Shown here one piece after another: positions 47,891-58,825 of a DNA stretch of 64,000 nt. The translations under genes and the position numbers were made by a program. Positions within the stretch are counted from its first letter, which is position 1. Each line of letters opens with the position of its first letter. Origin of the DNA: Bradysia coprophila (taxonomy: Eukaryota > Arthropoda > Insecta > Diptera > Sciaridae); contig NW_023504022.1 of the NCBI RefSeq assembly GCF_014529535.1, positions 5,507,132 through 5,571,131 on the forward strand, read 5' to 3'. Under the pieces are notes generated by a model, which searched no databases, was not told the DNA's origin, and worked only from the letters and a program-made list of their open reading frames with translations.

Positions 47891-48533
47891 CTATTTTGCT
47901 CGCTTCGATTTGCCCCATTCTTATTTTTTCTGTATCCTTTGTTTCTAAAATACTTCCTCAACAGTTGTGACTCTTTCGAGAGTAACAGATTCCAAGGAGC
48001 TCTATCAATACTCTAGAATTTTGATTCACTTATCTTCTATAGATAAGTGAATTTTGGTCCAAAATCAATACGAGACCGTGCCCAGAAGTCTAAATTTTAT
48101 TTGGTTAAGTGTTGTATTGCCGGGGTCAAAATTCTGTAAAGAATCGCAAGTCCTAGTAAATTTAAGCGAAGCGTTTCGCTAGATGGAATGAGGTTTGCTT
48201 TTATAAAGTGTAGTGAAAAGCGTAGCGATCAACGACAGTAGCGAGGAAGGTAAGATAGGTCTTTTTATAGAAAAACAAAGGAATTCATAGATTTTGCGGC
48301 AAAAAATGATTTGAAAAAATGTTAGCTGCCTTGCATCGTTTACTCTCTGAAAATCTTGCATCTCTTTTGTGCTGAGTTTGTATGCGTTTTAGGGCAGAAT
48401 AATTGTAGCGAAACTCGATGATCAATTTTATCATTTGGACAGATACTACAAAGTACATTTTCAGTTTATAGGAAACGTTTAATTGGTAAAGGAAACGGTT
48501 GATAAAGTTCACATAGAATATGTACAGAAATCC

Positions 48534-48831
48534 TTATGTCTGCGTGTAAAATGTTTCGCCGATGTTGACGGCGCAAATGTAGCATCCACACATCAGATAG
48601 TCAAATTTAGCCACCCAATTATATACAAGACCTTCAACGAATCCGGGTGAGACATCATTTCTGCGATGAGAGCAAACGTTTTTCTTATCGAAAAATTTTC
48701 TTACCTACTGGCTTTGATGTCTGATTCTGAGTGACATATTGTTCTAATGGTTTCAGGAAACTACATTCATCGTACGGAACAATTTAAAACTGAATAAATC
48801 GTTCATACAACAGCTAAATGAACTCAAATAC
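48534..48831 (-). other. possible alternative 3' exons of the coiled-coil gene
   Basis: Two conserved blocks lie beyond the first in-frame stop of the gene at 48832-50587. If the GTAAGT overlapping that stop (donor after 48836) is used, splicing to 48660-48534 keeps phase and adds ENDVSPGFVEGLVYNWVAKF and some 20 more residues ending ETFYTQT. An intermediate exon candidate, 48760-48705 (DFLKPLEQYV...), is open but shifts the phase of the next block. The matching blocks at 51845-52145 beside the second copy support function or recent duplication. Coding status is uncertain. Confidence 0.4.
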
Positions 48832-50587
48832 TTACTCGTCGCTCAGTGATTCGTTCTCGCTGTTTTCCGATCTGCCATCTTCATTTTCTTTATCAGCGAC
48901 AGAGTCGTCATCAACTAAAATCGGTTCGGAATCAGGTCTATGAACAAGAAATGTTAAATGAGTATCAGGAATGAATTCTAGGAAATGAGGCGGAATGTCA
49001 CATCTAAACTGAAAAATCGGAAGATTCATCGGGAAATGCTCGATGATTTTCCAATATCCGTGGATCGGGAAAAAACAAATTTTTTATATCGATAACTTAC
49101 TTGTCAGGGTTTGTTTCAATTTCAGCAGAGTTTCTTCGGCTTTCAATCTGCTCGAGGACGACCAGTCTTTCACCAATGATCGTTTTTTCACCCTTGGAAC
49201 TGTAAAAGTATTAGACAATTAAAACTGATTAACTAACACCGATCACAGCAAACAATAAATTACTTTGGAATCACTACAGAGTCATCATGTGACATATCGT
49301 TTCTATGTCCTGTGGCAGTATCCTTCTCGTCATTCTCATTGTTCTCTTTATCTACAATATTGATAGGATCAGCATCGTTGACATCACTGCAAATGTAACA
49401 TTCAGAATTTAAATGAAAATTGAACCGAATTGCGAAAATGCATACTTCCTAACGGCTGACCGTGTGGTGACTCGAGACGGTACTGATGGAGTTGACACCT
49501 GGTCGGATCGTAATTTTTTCAATGGATTAGGAGTACGAAATGCTGATGTTGCCACACCTTCAGCCGATTTCTTTGTCACATTTTTTTTCTGTTTGGCTAA
49601 ACGTGGTTTCTTACTATGTGAACTGTCAGACGTACCCGGCTCAGGGTGTATGTCAGCAACAGGAGTAACTGTTCGAAAGACAGACGATCCACTTTCACTC
49701 GTAGTCGCTGACGGTCGATCGTTTCCTAAATCTCGAACTGGTATATTTGAGTCGGCGCTTCCTTCAGCAAATTCTCTTGGTCTCTTTTGCGATACTGGAT
49801 TACAGTTAGTCAACACTTCACGTTCAATCTCGTTTTGAAGCATTCCAAGTTTCTTTGCGTAGTCGGCCCCTTCTCTCATTATTTTGTTTTTGAGATGGTT
49901 GTTCTCTTCTTCACAAAACAACAACCGTTCGGTTAGCTCTCTGTTTTCCTCTTGCATTTGATTGTGGTCTCGTCGAATGCGCTCAAGTTCCTCCAGCTTC
50001 CGTTGACTGGAATAACAATCTTCGCAGTACCACAAATTTTGCAAAAAATGATTTTTTTGAAGGAGATAACTCTCAAGCTTCTCCTTTAATTGTTTGATCA
50101 GATTTTCATTCTCTAATGTTTCGCGAAATCGTTGTGTCTTAGCCTTCAGTTGATTTTTCAGAATTTGGTTTTTTAGATTCAGGTGAGAGATCTTCGATTC
50201 TTTTTCTTCCATTTTCATTTTGTATTGTTCCAATGCGGTCTTTAGCATGCTGACTTCAACATCCTGTTCCTCTTTTGAATCCTTCAATAAAGTCAAATGC
50301 GTCGTCAAACTCCCAACTTCACTGTTCAGATGATCCACTTGGTGCTCTTTCCCTTGAAGTGTCAATTTTACTTCAGACAACTCAGCCCACAGCACTCGAT
50401 ATTTCTCGTCAGCCAACTCCAGCTGTTTTTCCATTCTTTTTTCGTCGGATTCCAACGATTTGATGTAATTCGCCCGTTCAGTCAAATCTTGTTTCAGCTC
50501 ACGATTTATCAGACAAAAATTGTCCCCACGCGTCTTAGCTTCTGCAAGCCGAGCTCGCAACTCTAAAATTGTCCCGTCAGTCTGCAT
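48832..50587 (-). CDS. coiled-coil protein with acidic tail, copy 1 (function unknown)
   Basis: Exons on the minus strand: 50587-49446, 49386-49264, 49199-49101 and 48937-48832, phases consistent, giving 489 residues to the TAA at 48832. Residues 1-270 are nearly continuous heptad-like coiled coil rich in Glu, Lys, Leu and Gln, interrupted near residue 187 by YCEDCYSSQRK with a CxxC. Residues 275-380 are Ser/Thr/Pro-rich with basic patches (KKPRLAKQKKN, KKSA) that could be nuclear localisation signals. The short exons are acidic, ending DGRSENSENESLSDE. That C-terminus recurs in the neighbour at 52199-53241. The stop overlaps GTAAGT, so the true end may lie further on. I do not recognise a family; a nuclear or cytoskeletal scaffold is only a guess. 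Confidence 0.8.
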
Positions 50588-51844
50588 TGCACACGATTTG
50601 GTAGTTCACTATGCGTCTGCAAAATAAATTTGATTCGGTCTGACACGCAACAAGTTTTTGAGTTTGTAAAAGCTGTATCACTGGTGTCACTAGAGCACAC
50701 GAGCAAGACATCTGTTGTCAAAAAATCGTCAACTCTGTACTAGAACTAACCCTATGTATGCACGGTGCGGTCGATTCAAATTGATTTTACTGAGCTGTGG
50801 ATTGGGCAGTAAGGTCAGGAGAATATTCAAAAAGGAAAAGTAGAGATTCCATGTTCCGACACAGTGTCACCTCCTGACAGTATTTTGCAAATCGTACAAC
50901 ATCGGTCAGTTATGTTTTAACCAAGTGGAGAAAATAACAAATTCCAATCACTGCAATTTCGTCAGGGGTGAGAAAGTAAGTGTTTCGTTCCCGAAGGGAA
51001 AAAACACATTTTCTCACCTGGAATGAAAATGCATTTTTACTCCCGCCAAACATTTGCTGCCTGATTGTAACAGATAAACTTCTGAATTCATACCAAATCG
51101 CTGCACGAGCTGCTTCTAAGGTTAATCTCTTCTAAAAACTAGACCTCAAACCAGGACTGGAAAGGCCGTACAGGGAAATCGGGCAATTCCGATTACTTCT
51201 TTCACTTTTTGGTTGAACATTCTTCATTGCGCCTCTTTCGACTTAATCTTGCATTTAAGAGTCCTTTGCGCCTCTTGATAGCCAGTACAACCCTGCTGTT
51301 AACAACAGGCATACGACACAGAAACAAGCGATGGTCTTTTTCCCGAGAATTCCAGAGATTTCCGTTGAATCCTTACTTCCAATTAAATCAATTCTTCTCA
51401 GAACCTATGATTCTAGAACAGTTGTGATACTCAGGTTAATATAGCTCAAACAGCATAGTCGAAGAATCGAGCTTCTTTCCGTTGGCTCTTGTCAATTTTA
51501 TGTACGAGTGCCTAGAGGGAAAATGATGTGTTGATTGTTAAAATTCTTTTAACCCAGTCGCTGCTCTAGAAGGTTTCTTATTGCCATACAGCCGGCCTCC
51601 GCCACGAAGAGAATTATCAACGTAAATTCAACAATCAGAGACCTTTGTCCTGATAACACTTTATATTCCTTCGGCGTTCGGCTCCAGCAAATGAATATTG
51701 TTAGCCATGAACTAGTGCTAAGCATAACTATTGTGGGGAATCTCGTTGATTGATTATCATTTAGACGGAAAAGCAGACATTTAACATTTTAGAGCAAACT
51801 TTTAATTGGAAAAAGAAACGGTGATAAAGTTCCCACAAAAAAGT
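50588..51844. other. spacer between coiled-coil genes
   Basis: Upstream region of copy 1. A hairpin at about 50968-51020 (GGTGAGAAAGTAAGTGTTT against AAACACATTTTCTCACC) is the only structure noticed. No gene seen. Confidence 0.5.
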
Positions 51845-52198
51845 ACAGAAATCCTAATGTCTGCGTGTAAAATGTTTCGCCAATGTTGACGGCGCGATCC
51901 TAGCATCCACACATCAGATAGTCAAATTTAGACGCCAAGTTAAATACAAGAGCTCCAACGAACCAGTGTCTCATCATTCCTATGACAGAAACAAACATTT
52001 TTCTTCTCCAAACGTTTACCAACAAAAATTGTGTTACTTACCGCTGGATCTCGCTTTGGTGTCTGATTCTGAGAGACATTCAATGGAATCTTTACAATCG
52101 AGTATTCTGATAGTGGTTTCAGAAAACTGCATTCAACGGACGGATCACAGGATTAATTGAATAAATCTTTGATGCAGCAGCTAAATGAACTCAAATAC
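51845..52198 (-). pseudogene. duplicated 3' block of copy 2, degraded
   Basis: Closely matches 48534-48831 beside copy 1 (GTCTGCGTGTAAAATGTTTC, CACACATCAGATAGTCAAAT and CAGCTAAATGAACTCAAATA). Here the reading frame equivalent to VYNWVAKFDYLMCGCY has a 2-bp loss and a TAG in place of the second Tyr codon, so that tail cannot be made. An exon-like stretch DFLKPLSEYSIVKIPLN remains open. Confidence 0.5.
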
Positions 52199-53241
52199 TT
52201 ACTCGTCGCTCAGTGATTCATCTGCACACGAATCGTTGTCGAGGTTTTCCGATCTGCCGTCTTCATTCTCTTCATCAGCGGCAGAGTCGTCATTTACGTC
52301 ACTGATGTCACTCGAATCAATTGAAATCGGTTCGGAAATAGTTCTACGAAACGGAAATGGTAAATGAGTCAAGAATGCAACAACATTCGAACAAACAATT
52401 ACGGGATGAATTCTACGTCATCGTCTTCCGAATCCGTTCCATTCATATCCTCGTCATTAGAATTGAAATGATCGGAGTCTTCCGTTCCATTCACATCGTT
52501 GTCCATAGTATCAGAATGCTCGGAGTCTTCCGTTTCACTCGTGCATCTGTCATTGCCACTGGAATTGCTAGCGTCACTGGAGAATTCCGTAGATGCACAA
52601 CTCGTTCTCAAAACAATCTGCAAATCATTGTCTCTTCCATTACCCTCAAACCTTCGACGTTTGTTCGATGCTGAAGATTCGAGACAATCGTCATATTGAT
52701 TGGAATGGACACGTTTGTTTGTACTAGCACTTTTAAGGATCTGAGTGGCATGATCCAATTGTGTTAACCTTAATTGATGTTCCGATTGCACTAGTTCCAA
52801 ACGTTCTTTCAACATATCGTAATTACTCCGCAAGATTTTGTTGACCATCCTTAGACTCTCATTGTCGTCCTGAAGACTTTTTTGTTTGTCTTGTAACAGA
52901 GTACATTCCAGGCGCAATTGTTCATATTCCAAATTTGTGAATGATGGTCGTTCAATCGATTGTCTTCGTCTCTTTAAAATGGATCTGTCCAATCGACAGT
53001 TTACTCTTTCCACACTGTCGTTACAACAGATTTCCTCATCCAACTGTTGTTGCTGCAACATTTTTGTCAAAGATTTTTTCCCATTCATTTTTGTCATATC
53101 ATCAATTATCATATCATTCTGCGTTAAAATTTCTTCAAATTTGTCTCGTTCAACACCTGGCATTTTAGTGATATCTTTTGTTGCAATAACCACTTGAGAT
53201 TTCTTGCTGTGACAGCAATTTCCTTCGTTTCCTGTATCCAT
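52199..53241 (-). CDS. coiled-coil protein with acidic tail, copy 2 (function unknown)
   Basis: Two exons on the minus strand, 53241-52403 and 52343-52199, give 327 residues to a TAA that, as in copy 1, overlaps GTAAGT. The N-terminus has a His/Cys patch; residues 100-165 form a coiled coil (LEYEQLRLECTLLQDKQKS onward); a basic SNKRRRFE patch near 198 may be a nuclear localisation signal. From about 215 on the protein is extremely Asp/Glu/Ser/Asn-rich with repeated DNDVNGTEDSDHF-like units. The last exon ends DGRSEN...ADESLSDE, matching copy 1, while the first exons are dissimilar. The pair arose by partial duplication or has diverged very unevenly. The acidic low-complexity region recalls histone-binding or nucleolar proteins, but no family is recognised. 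Confidence 0.78.
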
Positions 53242-53463
53242 AAAAACTATTATTAAATTCTAAGATCCTTTCAAGAACGGCTGGAGGCAAAAGTTTGTAT
53301 TTGTAAACCACAAATGAAATTCAACTTTTATCGTCAAGTTCGTCAAGTTATACAACATGACATTGAAAATTGTATTAGATTTTGGTTAGTACAGTACCCA
53401 CATGAATCAGTTAAAAAAAAACTCGAATGGTGCAAAGTTCTGAAAGAACCTTGGAAGGGTGAA

Positions 53464-53581
53464 GGTGGCGCAAGTCCTTCTGTCGTAAAGTACAAAGTGT
53501 CTCATACATAGCTAAGGGTGGCGTATTATGCGCTATGTTTGTGAAAATTTTCTCCGGCAAAATGTGTGGACTTGCGTCACC
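53464..53581. mobile_element. 118-bp MITE with GGTGGCGCAAGTCC ends
   Basis: GGTGGCGCAAGTCC at 53464-53477 faces GGACTTGCGTCACC at 53568-53581. The ends match the 65-bp element at 46862. It lies about 200 bp upstream of copy 2. Confidence 0.75.
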
Positions 53582-53780
53582 TCACTCTTTAAGAGGGATT
53601 TTGACTGATCAACTTTTTCTTAAATATTTTATTTAAAAAAAATCTTCATTTCGAGTATTGTGTAACGATAACAGTGTTGAATCGCAGCTCAAGTGGATCA
53701 TATGTATAAAAATGGAAACATTCAATAAATGTAAATTAGATTGAAATCGATAATTCTGGCATGTCATTGGTGTTTTTTTT

Positions 53781-53818
53781 TCTCTGTCTCTCTCTCTCTC
53801 CCTCTCTCTCTCTCTCTA
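53781..53818. repeat. (CT)n microsatellite
   Basis: About 38 bp of CT dinucleotides with two CC or GT interruptions. Confidence 0.9.
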
Positions 53819-54604
53819 CGTTCACATGAAAGCAAACCAAAAACATCTCACTTCAGATATACCAATTCTGACGTAATTGATAAGATGACGTAATTTTACA
53901 GGTAAAACTTGACCCCAGGGAGAAAATTCTTTGGCGTTGGACACAAAAACACGTAAATCTCAATTTAATTCCGTTGGCCATTACTGTATACCTCTACGTG
54001 CATTTCAATTCAATTCGATTATCTCGTTAATTATTGTAAACACTAAATGCGCCTTGGGTTTTTTGTGTGTGAATTTTTTTCATGTTCGTAGGTCTGACCT
54101 TACATCTCACTTCAGTGTTATTGGAATTATAATGCAAAAAAATTGGTTTTCGTTTGGTAATCAAAGAATTTGTCATTTTTCAACCTCATCTCTGATAATT
54201 ATTGTTTAAGTGCCGCAACATCCAAACACAGTCATTAACAATAAGTAAATTGAGAATTAATTGGCAATATGTGCAATCAATTACAAGTAGATTCACAGGT
54301 CTATCAGATCAACATTTTTTTAGCATAATTATTGGCATAATAATTTAGCATAATTAATCCAGGTTTTTTTTCGGTAATTTGTTGAGGTCTTTTGTCTGGT
54401 ACGCAGAAAAGACTCACTCGAAAAACATCTGAAGCCTTCGGATACTCCTGACCGGCTACGAATCTAACTTTAGTCCTAGTGACGTAATTAACATTTTTCG
54501 ATATCGATATCGAAGGTGAAAACCAGCATTGAGATTTTAGCGAGCACTTTTCCGGGATGAAAGTGCAACTGTGCACAAGTACTAGACTTTTTTTCTCATC
54601 TAGT

Positions 54605-54850
54605 TCTCGTAGCCGGTGTTATCTTTTCTACGTGGCCTCTTACGGCTATTCATCTGTTATCGATAACGGCGACAAAAATAATGACATTTTCTGGGTAAAA
54701 TGGTCCTTTATATAGTAAGATGAATGTTCAACAAAATTGAAGTACAAGATTTGAAATCAACCGATTAAAAATACTTTGATCAATGGAAGTAATAGACCCG
54801 ATAACAATACTGGTCAAATGCTTGCCGTATGTAAAAGGTTAAACACTAAA
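54605..54850. repeat. dispersed ~220-bp repeat family, copy
   Basis: Well-preserved copy: ATTCATCTGTTATCGATAAC, AATGGTCCTTTATATAGTAA, GAAGTACAAGATTTGAAATC, ATCAATGGAAGTAATAGACC and CTTGCCGTATGTAAAAGGTT. It ends 12 bp before a palindromic element. Confidence 0.82.
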
Positions 54851-54861
54851 ATTGGTGTTAA

Positions 54862-54965
54862 GGAATCTCGCGCCGCGTCATTCACAATAATTCACAAAGT
54901 GACATCTTCCTTATACAAAATGGGTCAAAATGTGAATTATTGTGAATGACGCGGCGCGAGATTCC
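54862..54965. mobile_element. 104-bp palindromic MITE, 35-bp perfect arms
   Basis: 54862-54896 (beginning GGAATCTCGCGCCGCGTC) is the exact complement of 54931-54965, with a 34-bp centre. The arms are GC-rich against an AT-rich background. Flanks are TTAA on the left and TAGC on the right; no clear target duplication longer than TA. Confidence 0.9.
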
Positions 54966-55235
54966 TAGCAACCACTAAAATTAATAGAGACTCGCGTCAA
55001 TGATTGAGAGAACATCCCTTTTGTGTGTAAACGCTAGCCGAAAGAAGTGTTTACAGGTGCATTCCTCATTCAAAGGCTCTAGATAACTAGGCTCTAGGCC
55101 AATACTTTGAAGTTCCAGATTAGAACCTTTTTATTAAAATAATTGTTCTGTCTACTTAGCAGAACATGCAGAACACTAAGTTAGAACCTTAGTCGCCCGA
55201 TTATTGTTACTTGAAAACTCGTCATTTTAACTCAA

Positions 55236-56634
55236 ATGTTAATGTTCCAGCATACCAACAGCATTATGGTAGCCATACATCAGTATCGAGTGCTTCGTAT
55301 GGCAATGATATTGATGATCGTTGCACTGACAATTTTCTTGTATGCATTTTACTACACCAATCCAGCAATTGCAACACCGGTGCATTCATCATCAGCGGCA
55401 GCACTGCAATCGACAGCGTACATAGGGGTTAGTGATGCTGAAATATCAGGTGGATTGAGCAATAAAAATGTTTCGGGACATCAGCAGGCGTTATTGCCTG
55501 GTAAGGAATTTTACTATCTGGATTCGGTAAACAGAAAGTTCACGAGATTTTTTTTTGTAGCCGAAACGAGTAACGGTTCATACGAGCAAGCAGATCTTTT
55601 ATTATCTGCGTCGTCTTCGATTAAACCGAATGAACTTATGAGGTCGGATAAGGTCCCTGACCAATCGAAGAAAGGTAACATTTTTTAGAAATTTAGGGCG
55701 TAGAACACCACGTTGAAAAAATATACTTTTCCTTGCAGAAACATCCGCTGCGCAGTCAGTTCAACCAACCCATAATGTCTCATCGGCAAGCCCAAACACT
55801 GATACATCGAAGGGAATTCGTACCGGTGATTTATACGAACCCGGTCATTCAGAGGCAAATGTTGAACTATGTCCAGATGCTGGTGAAAATCTCCGTTTGT
55901 TAATACTCATCACATCGGCGCCAACACATCGAGAAGCTCGCTTAGCAATACGCCAAACATGGGGCCATTATGCGACTCGACGAGATATAGCCATAGCATT
56001 TGTTCTAGGTGCCACACAGCAGCAATCTATCGACGATTCATTGTCCGCTGAGAATTTTATGTACGGCGATTTGATCCGTGGTCATTTCATCGACAGTTAC
56101 AATAATCTAACTCTGAAAACCATTTCGTCATTGGAATGGGTCGACACATATTGTCCGAAGGCATCGTTCATTTTGAAAACGGACGACGATATGTTCATCA
56201 ATGTGCCTAAATTGTTAATGTTTATCGAAAAGCATCACAAAGATACGAAAGTGATTTACGGCCGACTGGCCAAGAAGTGGAAACCGATTCGCAATAAAAA
56301 GTCCAAATATTATGTGTCGCCGCATCAATATTTCCCGCCGGTATTTCCGCAATTCACCACCGGCCCGGCATATCTTATGACATCCGATGTTGTACATAGT
56401 CTGTATGCCAAGGCACTGAATCAAACTTATTTGAAATTGGAGGACGTGTTTACGACGGGCATTGTTGCCCAATTAGTGAATGTGAAACGGGTCCATGTGA
56501 ATGAGTTTCTGAACCGGCGCATAGCCTTCAATCCGTGTAATATACGTAAAGCGATTAGTGTGCATATGGTGAAAAGCAATGAACAATTCGATTTGTGGAA
56601 GAAACTGCTCGACACGAACACGAAGTGTAAATAG
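55236..56634 (+). CDS. GT31 beta-1,3-galactosyl/N-acetylglucosaminyltransferase, 2 exons
   Basis: Exons 55236-55674 and 55739-56634 (GT/AG, phase 1) give 444 residues; starting at the in-frame ATG at 55266 would give 434. An acceptor-like sequence at 55250 means an upstream 5' exon is possible. Type II topology: short cytoplasmic tail, one membrane segment (about residues 22-42, MAMILMIVALTIFLYAFYY), Ser/Ala/Thr-rich stem to about 190, then the GT31 catalytic domain. Motifs in order: EARLAIRQTWG, FVLGA, YGDLIRGHFIDSYNNLTLKT, the metal-binding KTDDDMF (Asp295-297), FTTGPAYLMT and LEDVFTTGI (Glu381-Asp382). The family adds Gal or GlcNAc in beta-1,3 linkage in the Golgi. Donor and acceptor cannot be read from the sequence. 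No lesion. Confidence 0.92.
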
Positions 56635-57127
56635 AAGACAATTTTAATTTGTAAGATCGAATTGACCGTTGTTGTTTCACATGCATTTTACAACCACACC
56701 ACCATTGAGCAAAAATTCTCGTTTGCAATGACCACAATATCATCACAAAGAAATTCGTCAAAAAGGTTTTTTAATCGAAACATTTTTTGTACTTAAAATA
56801 CTACGTCCTAGGATTTGATTTTTTTATTTGATAAAGTAAAATTAGGCTGTAAGAGTAAACTGTAAATAGGAAGGAAAAGAAACTGACGGGAAAGAACCGA
56901 ACGGACGGGGGTATTATATTCATCAAAACAATACAATTGTTCATTGAATAAGAGACCATACAATTTCCCTTAAAACATTCAATAACGGAGACGGATGAAT
57001 CGTAATTCAATTCTCAGCCGCAATGTCTCGATGTCAAGTACTTTAGTGAGTTCAAATGACTAAATTTAAGAGAACATTCTCTGCTGTATGACTAGTTTTG
57101 TCAGTTACGCAGACAGACTATCAGAAG
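56635..57127. other. 3' flank of the glycosyltransferase gene
   Basis: AT-rich; probably 3' UTR and spacer. A GTAAATAG just before the stop and an AACATTTTTTG tract are seen, but no clear AATAAA was placed. Confidence 0.4.
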
Positions 57128-57275
57128 ATCAGTTAAATTTAACTGGTCTTGAGGACAATGCCAAAAATTTTCAAATGAAATCGAAATTTAAGCTTCGAAT
57201 TTTCGAAATACAAATTTTGTTTTTCCCCCATTTTGACATTGCTCTCAAGGCCAGTTACGTTTAACTGATCCGAAA
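57128..57275. repeat. 148-bp foldback with CAGTTAAATTTAACTGG ends
   Basis: The left arm, GATCAGTTAAATTTAACTGG plus 20 bp more, pairs with its near-complement ending TTTAACTGATC. The termini are themselves palindromic. Related CAGTTAAxTxxxTGG words recur at about 57343, 57375 and 57418, so a cluster of relics extends to 57440. Confidence 0.8.
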
Positions 57276-58600
57276 TACCTCTTCGTTAACACTTTATAGA
57301 GCGTTAAAAGAGAATGTCAAAAAGAGTGTGCTCCCATCGAGCTCAGTTAAATTATCTGGTTTGTTCCTAGTTAACTGGGCTTTTATATACAAATTTTGGC
57401 ATATCACCCATCGAGACCAGTTAAGTAACTGGCCTTTTTTTTCTCTTTTACGATCTTTTAACACTGCATAATGTTGTCAGCATGACGGCATCGAATCGAT
57501 TTTCGTTCAACGAACCCTCACTTGACATCGAAGAGGAGGAATTAAATTCAACCTTTTCGTGTAGCCATGTTCTTACTCTCGAAAGGACTATATATATATT
57601 TAATAGCAATCGGTCTCCCTGGAGGAGGCACTCCTATGTATCCGACAAGACTTCTTCGTTTTCTTTATTTTATTTAGCTAAATGATTTGTATTACGCTAA
57701 CGCAACCAGGGTATTGAGACAATAAGGACAACTGGAGAAGATTTTCTTTTAGTTTCATGCCTTTTGTCAAATCATTTGAATCAAAAAAGGAATGGGTGAA
57801 AGAGCGAGTGTCTAAAAATTCACTAAATACTTTCCTCGTTCGGTTCCTTGTTCTTTAAAATGATCGAAGGTATACCAGAAGTTAATCTTCTCAGGCATTT
57901 CTCATCGTCTAACATACCGTTAAAAATATTCGCAATCTTAACGGTTGTGATACTGTAACTGAAACATTATATTTGTTAGTTTCGTCCATATTAGCTGTCC
58001 ATCATATCACCTCAACATCATTCTAAAAGTTGTTTTGCTGTGCCTTTTTTTGTTGCATCAACAACAATATGCGAATCTCAATCCAAATCTCATTTTTTAT
58101 TTATTATTCATTCAGGAGACTACTAAACAAAGTGAAGACTTGGTACAATGAAACGTGAAATGATTCACTGCACAACTAACATTTTCGATAAGAAGAGAAC
58201 ACATAACTTGTATCCCTGTGAATAGATGAAACATCACATTTTGAATGGAATTTTGAAGAAAATTAGAGTCAAAATTCATTATCCGAATGAAAACGAATCG
58301 ACGATAAAGTAATTCACGGAAAAGTGCATTTTAAATTGATTCGAGGTGAAGCTGAGATTAATTAGCATTCGATAATGTGACTTTTCGTATTTACCTCGGT
58401 TATTTGACTCTAATTTTACAAAAACTTCTCCTCACCATTTACACTTATTTTTATCAATTTTTTATCCTGATTCTAACAGTAGATCTTAAGCGTCACTAGA
58501 ACCGTATCTCCGCCTATGCATCACAGTATTTGTGTTAAGTTAATATTTACCCAATAAGATCTAAGTGTTTGTTTGGTTTTTCTGCACTAAAATGGATTTG

Positions 58601-58825
58601 TTAACCTTATACAAACATCATCAGCTAGTCATCTGTTATCGACAACGACTGACAACAGTAAACAATGAGCTCTGGTTAGTGCTTTTTATATAATGAAATT
58701 CGCGATTAAACAAATGAAGTAAAAGATTTTGTAGCAAACCCTGAGCGATACTTTAAACAAACTAAGACGAAATTCAGAGTATTTTGTTGTTGCGACATGC
58801 TGTCTGTTTCTAAAAGGTTAAGCTA
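58601..58825. repeat. dispersed ~220-bp repeat family, copy with both ends
   Basis: Begins TTAACCTTATAC and ends CTAAAAGGTTAA, giving imperfect TTAACCTT terminal inverted repeats. Interior words GTCATCTGTTATCGACAACG, GAAGTAAAAGATTTTG and TGCTGTCTGTTTCTAAAAGG match the other copies. The best evidence that the family is a small TIR element. Confidence 0.75.

Noticed and set aside
49413-49838. Plus-strand 141-codon frame
   Set aside because: Antisense shadow of the first exon of coiled-coil copy 1, with no conserved features.
57482-57685. 67-codon frame beginning MTASNRFSFNEP
   Set aside because: No recognisable domain, no partner exons and located among foldback relics; could be a first exon of an unseen gene but not supportable.
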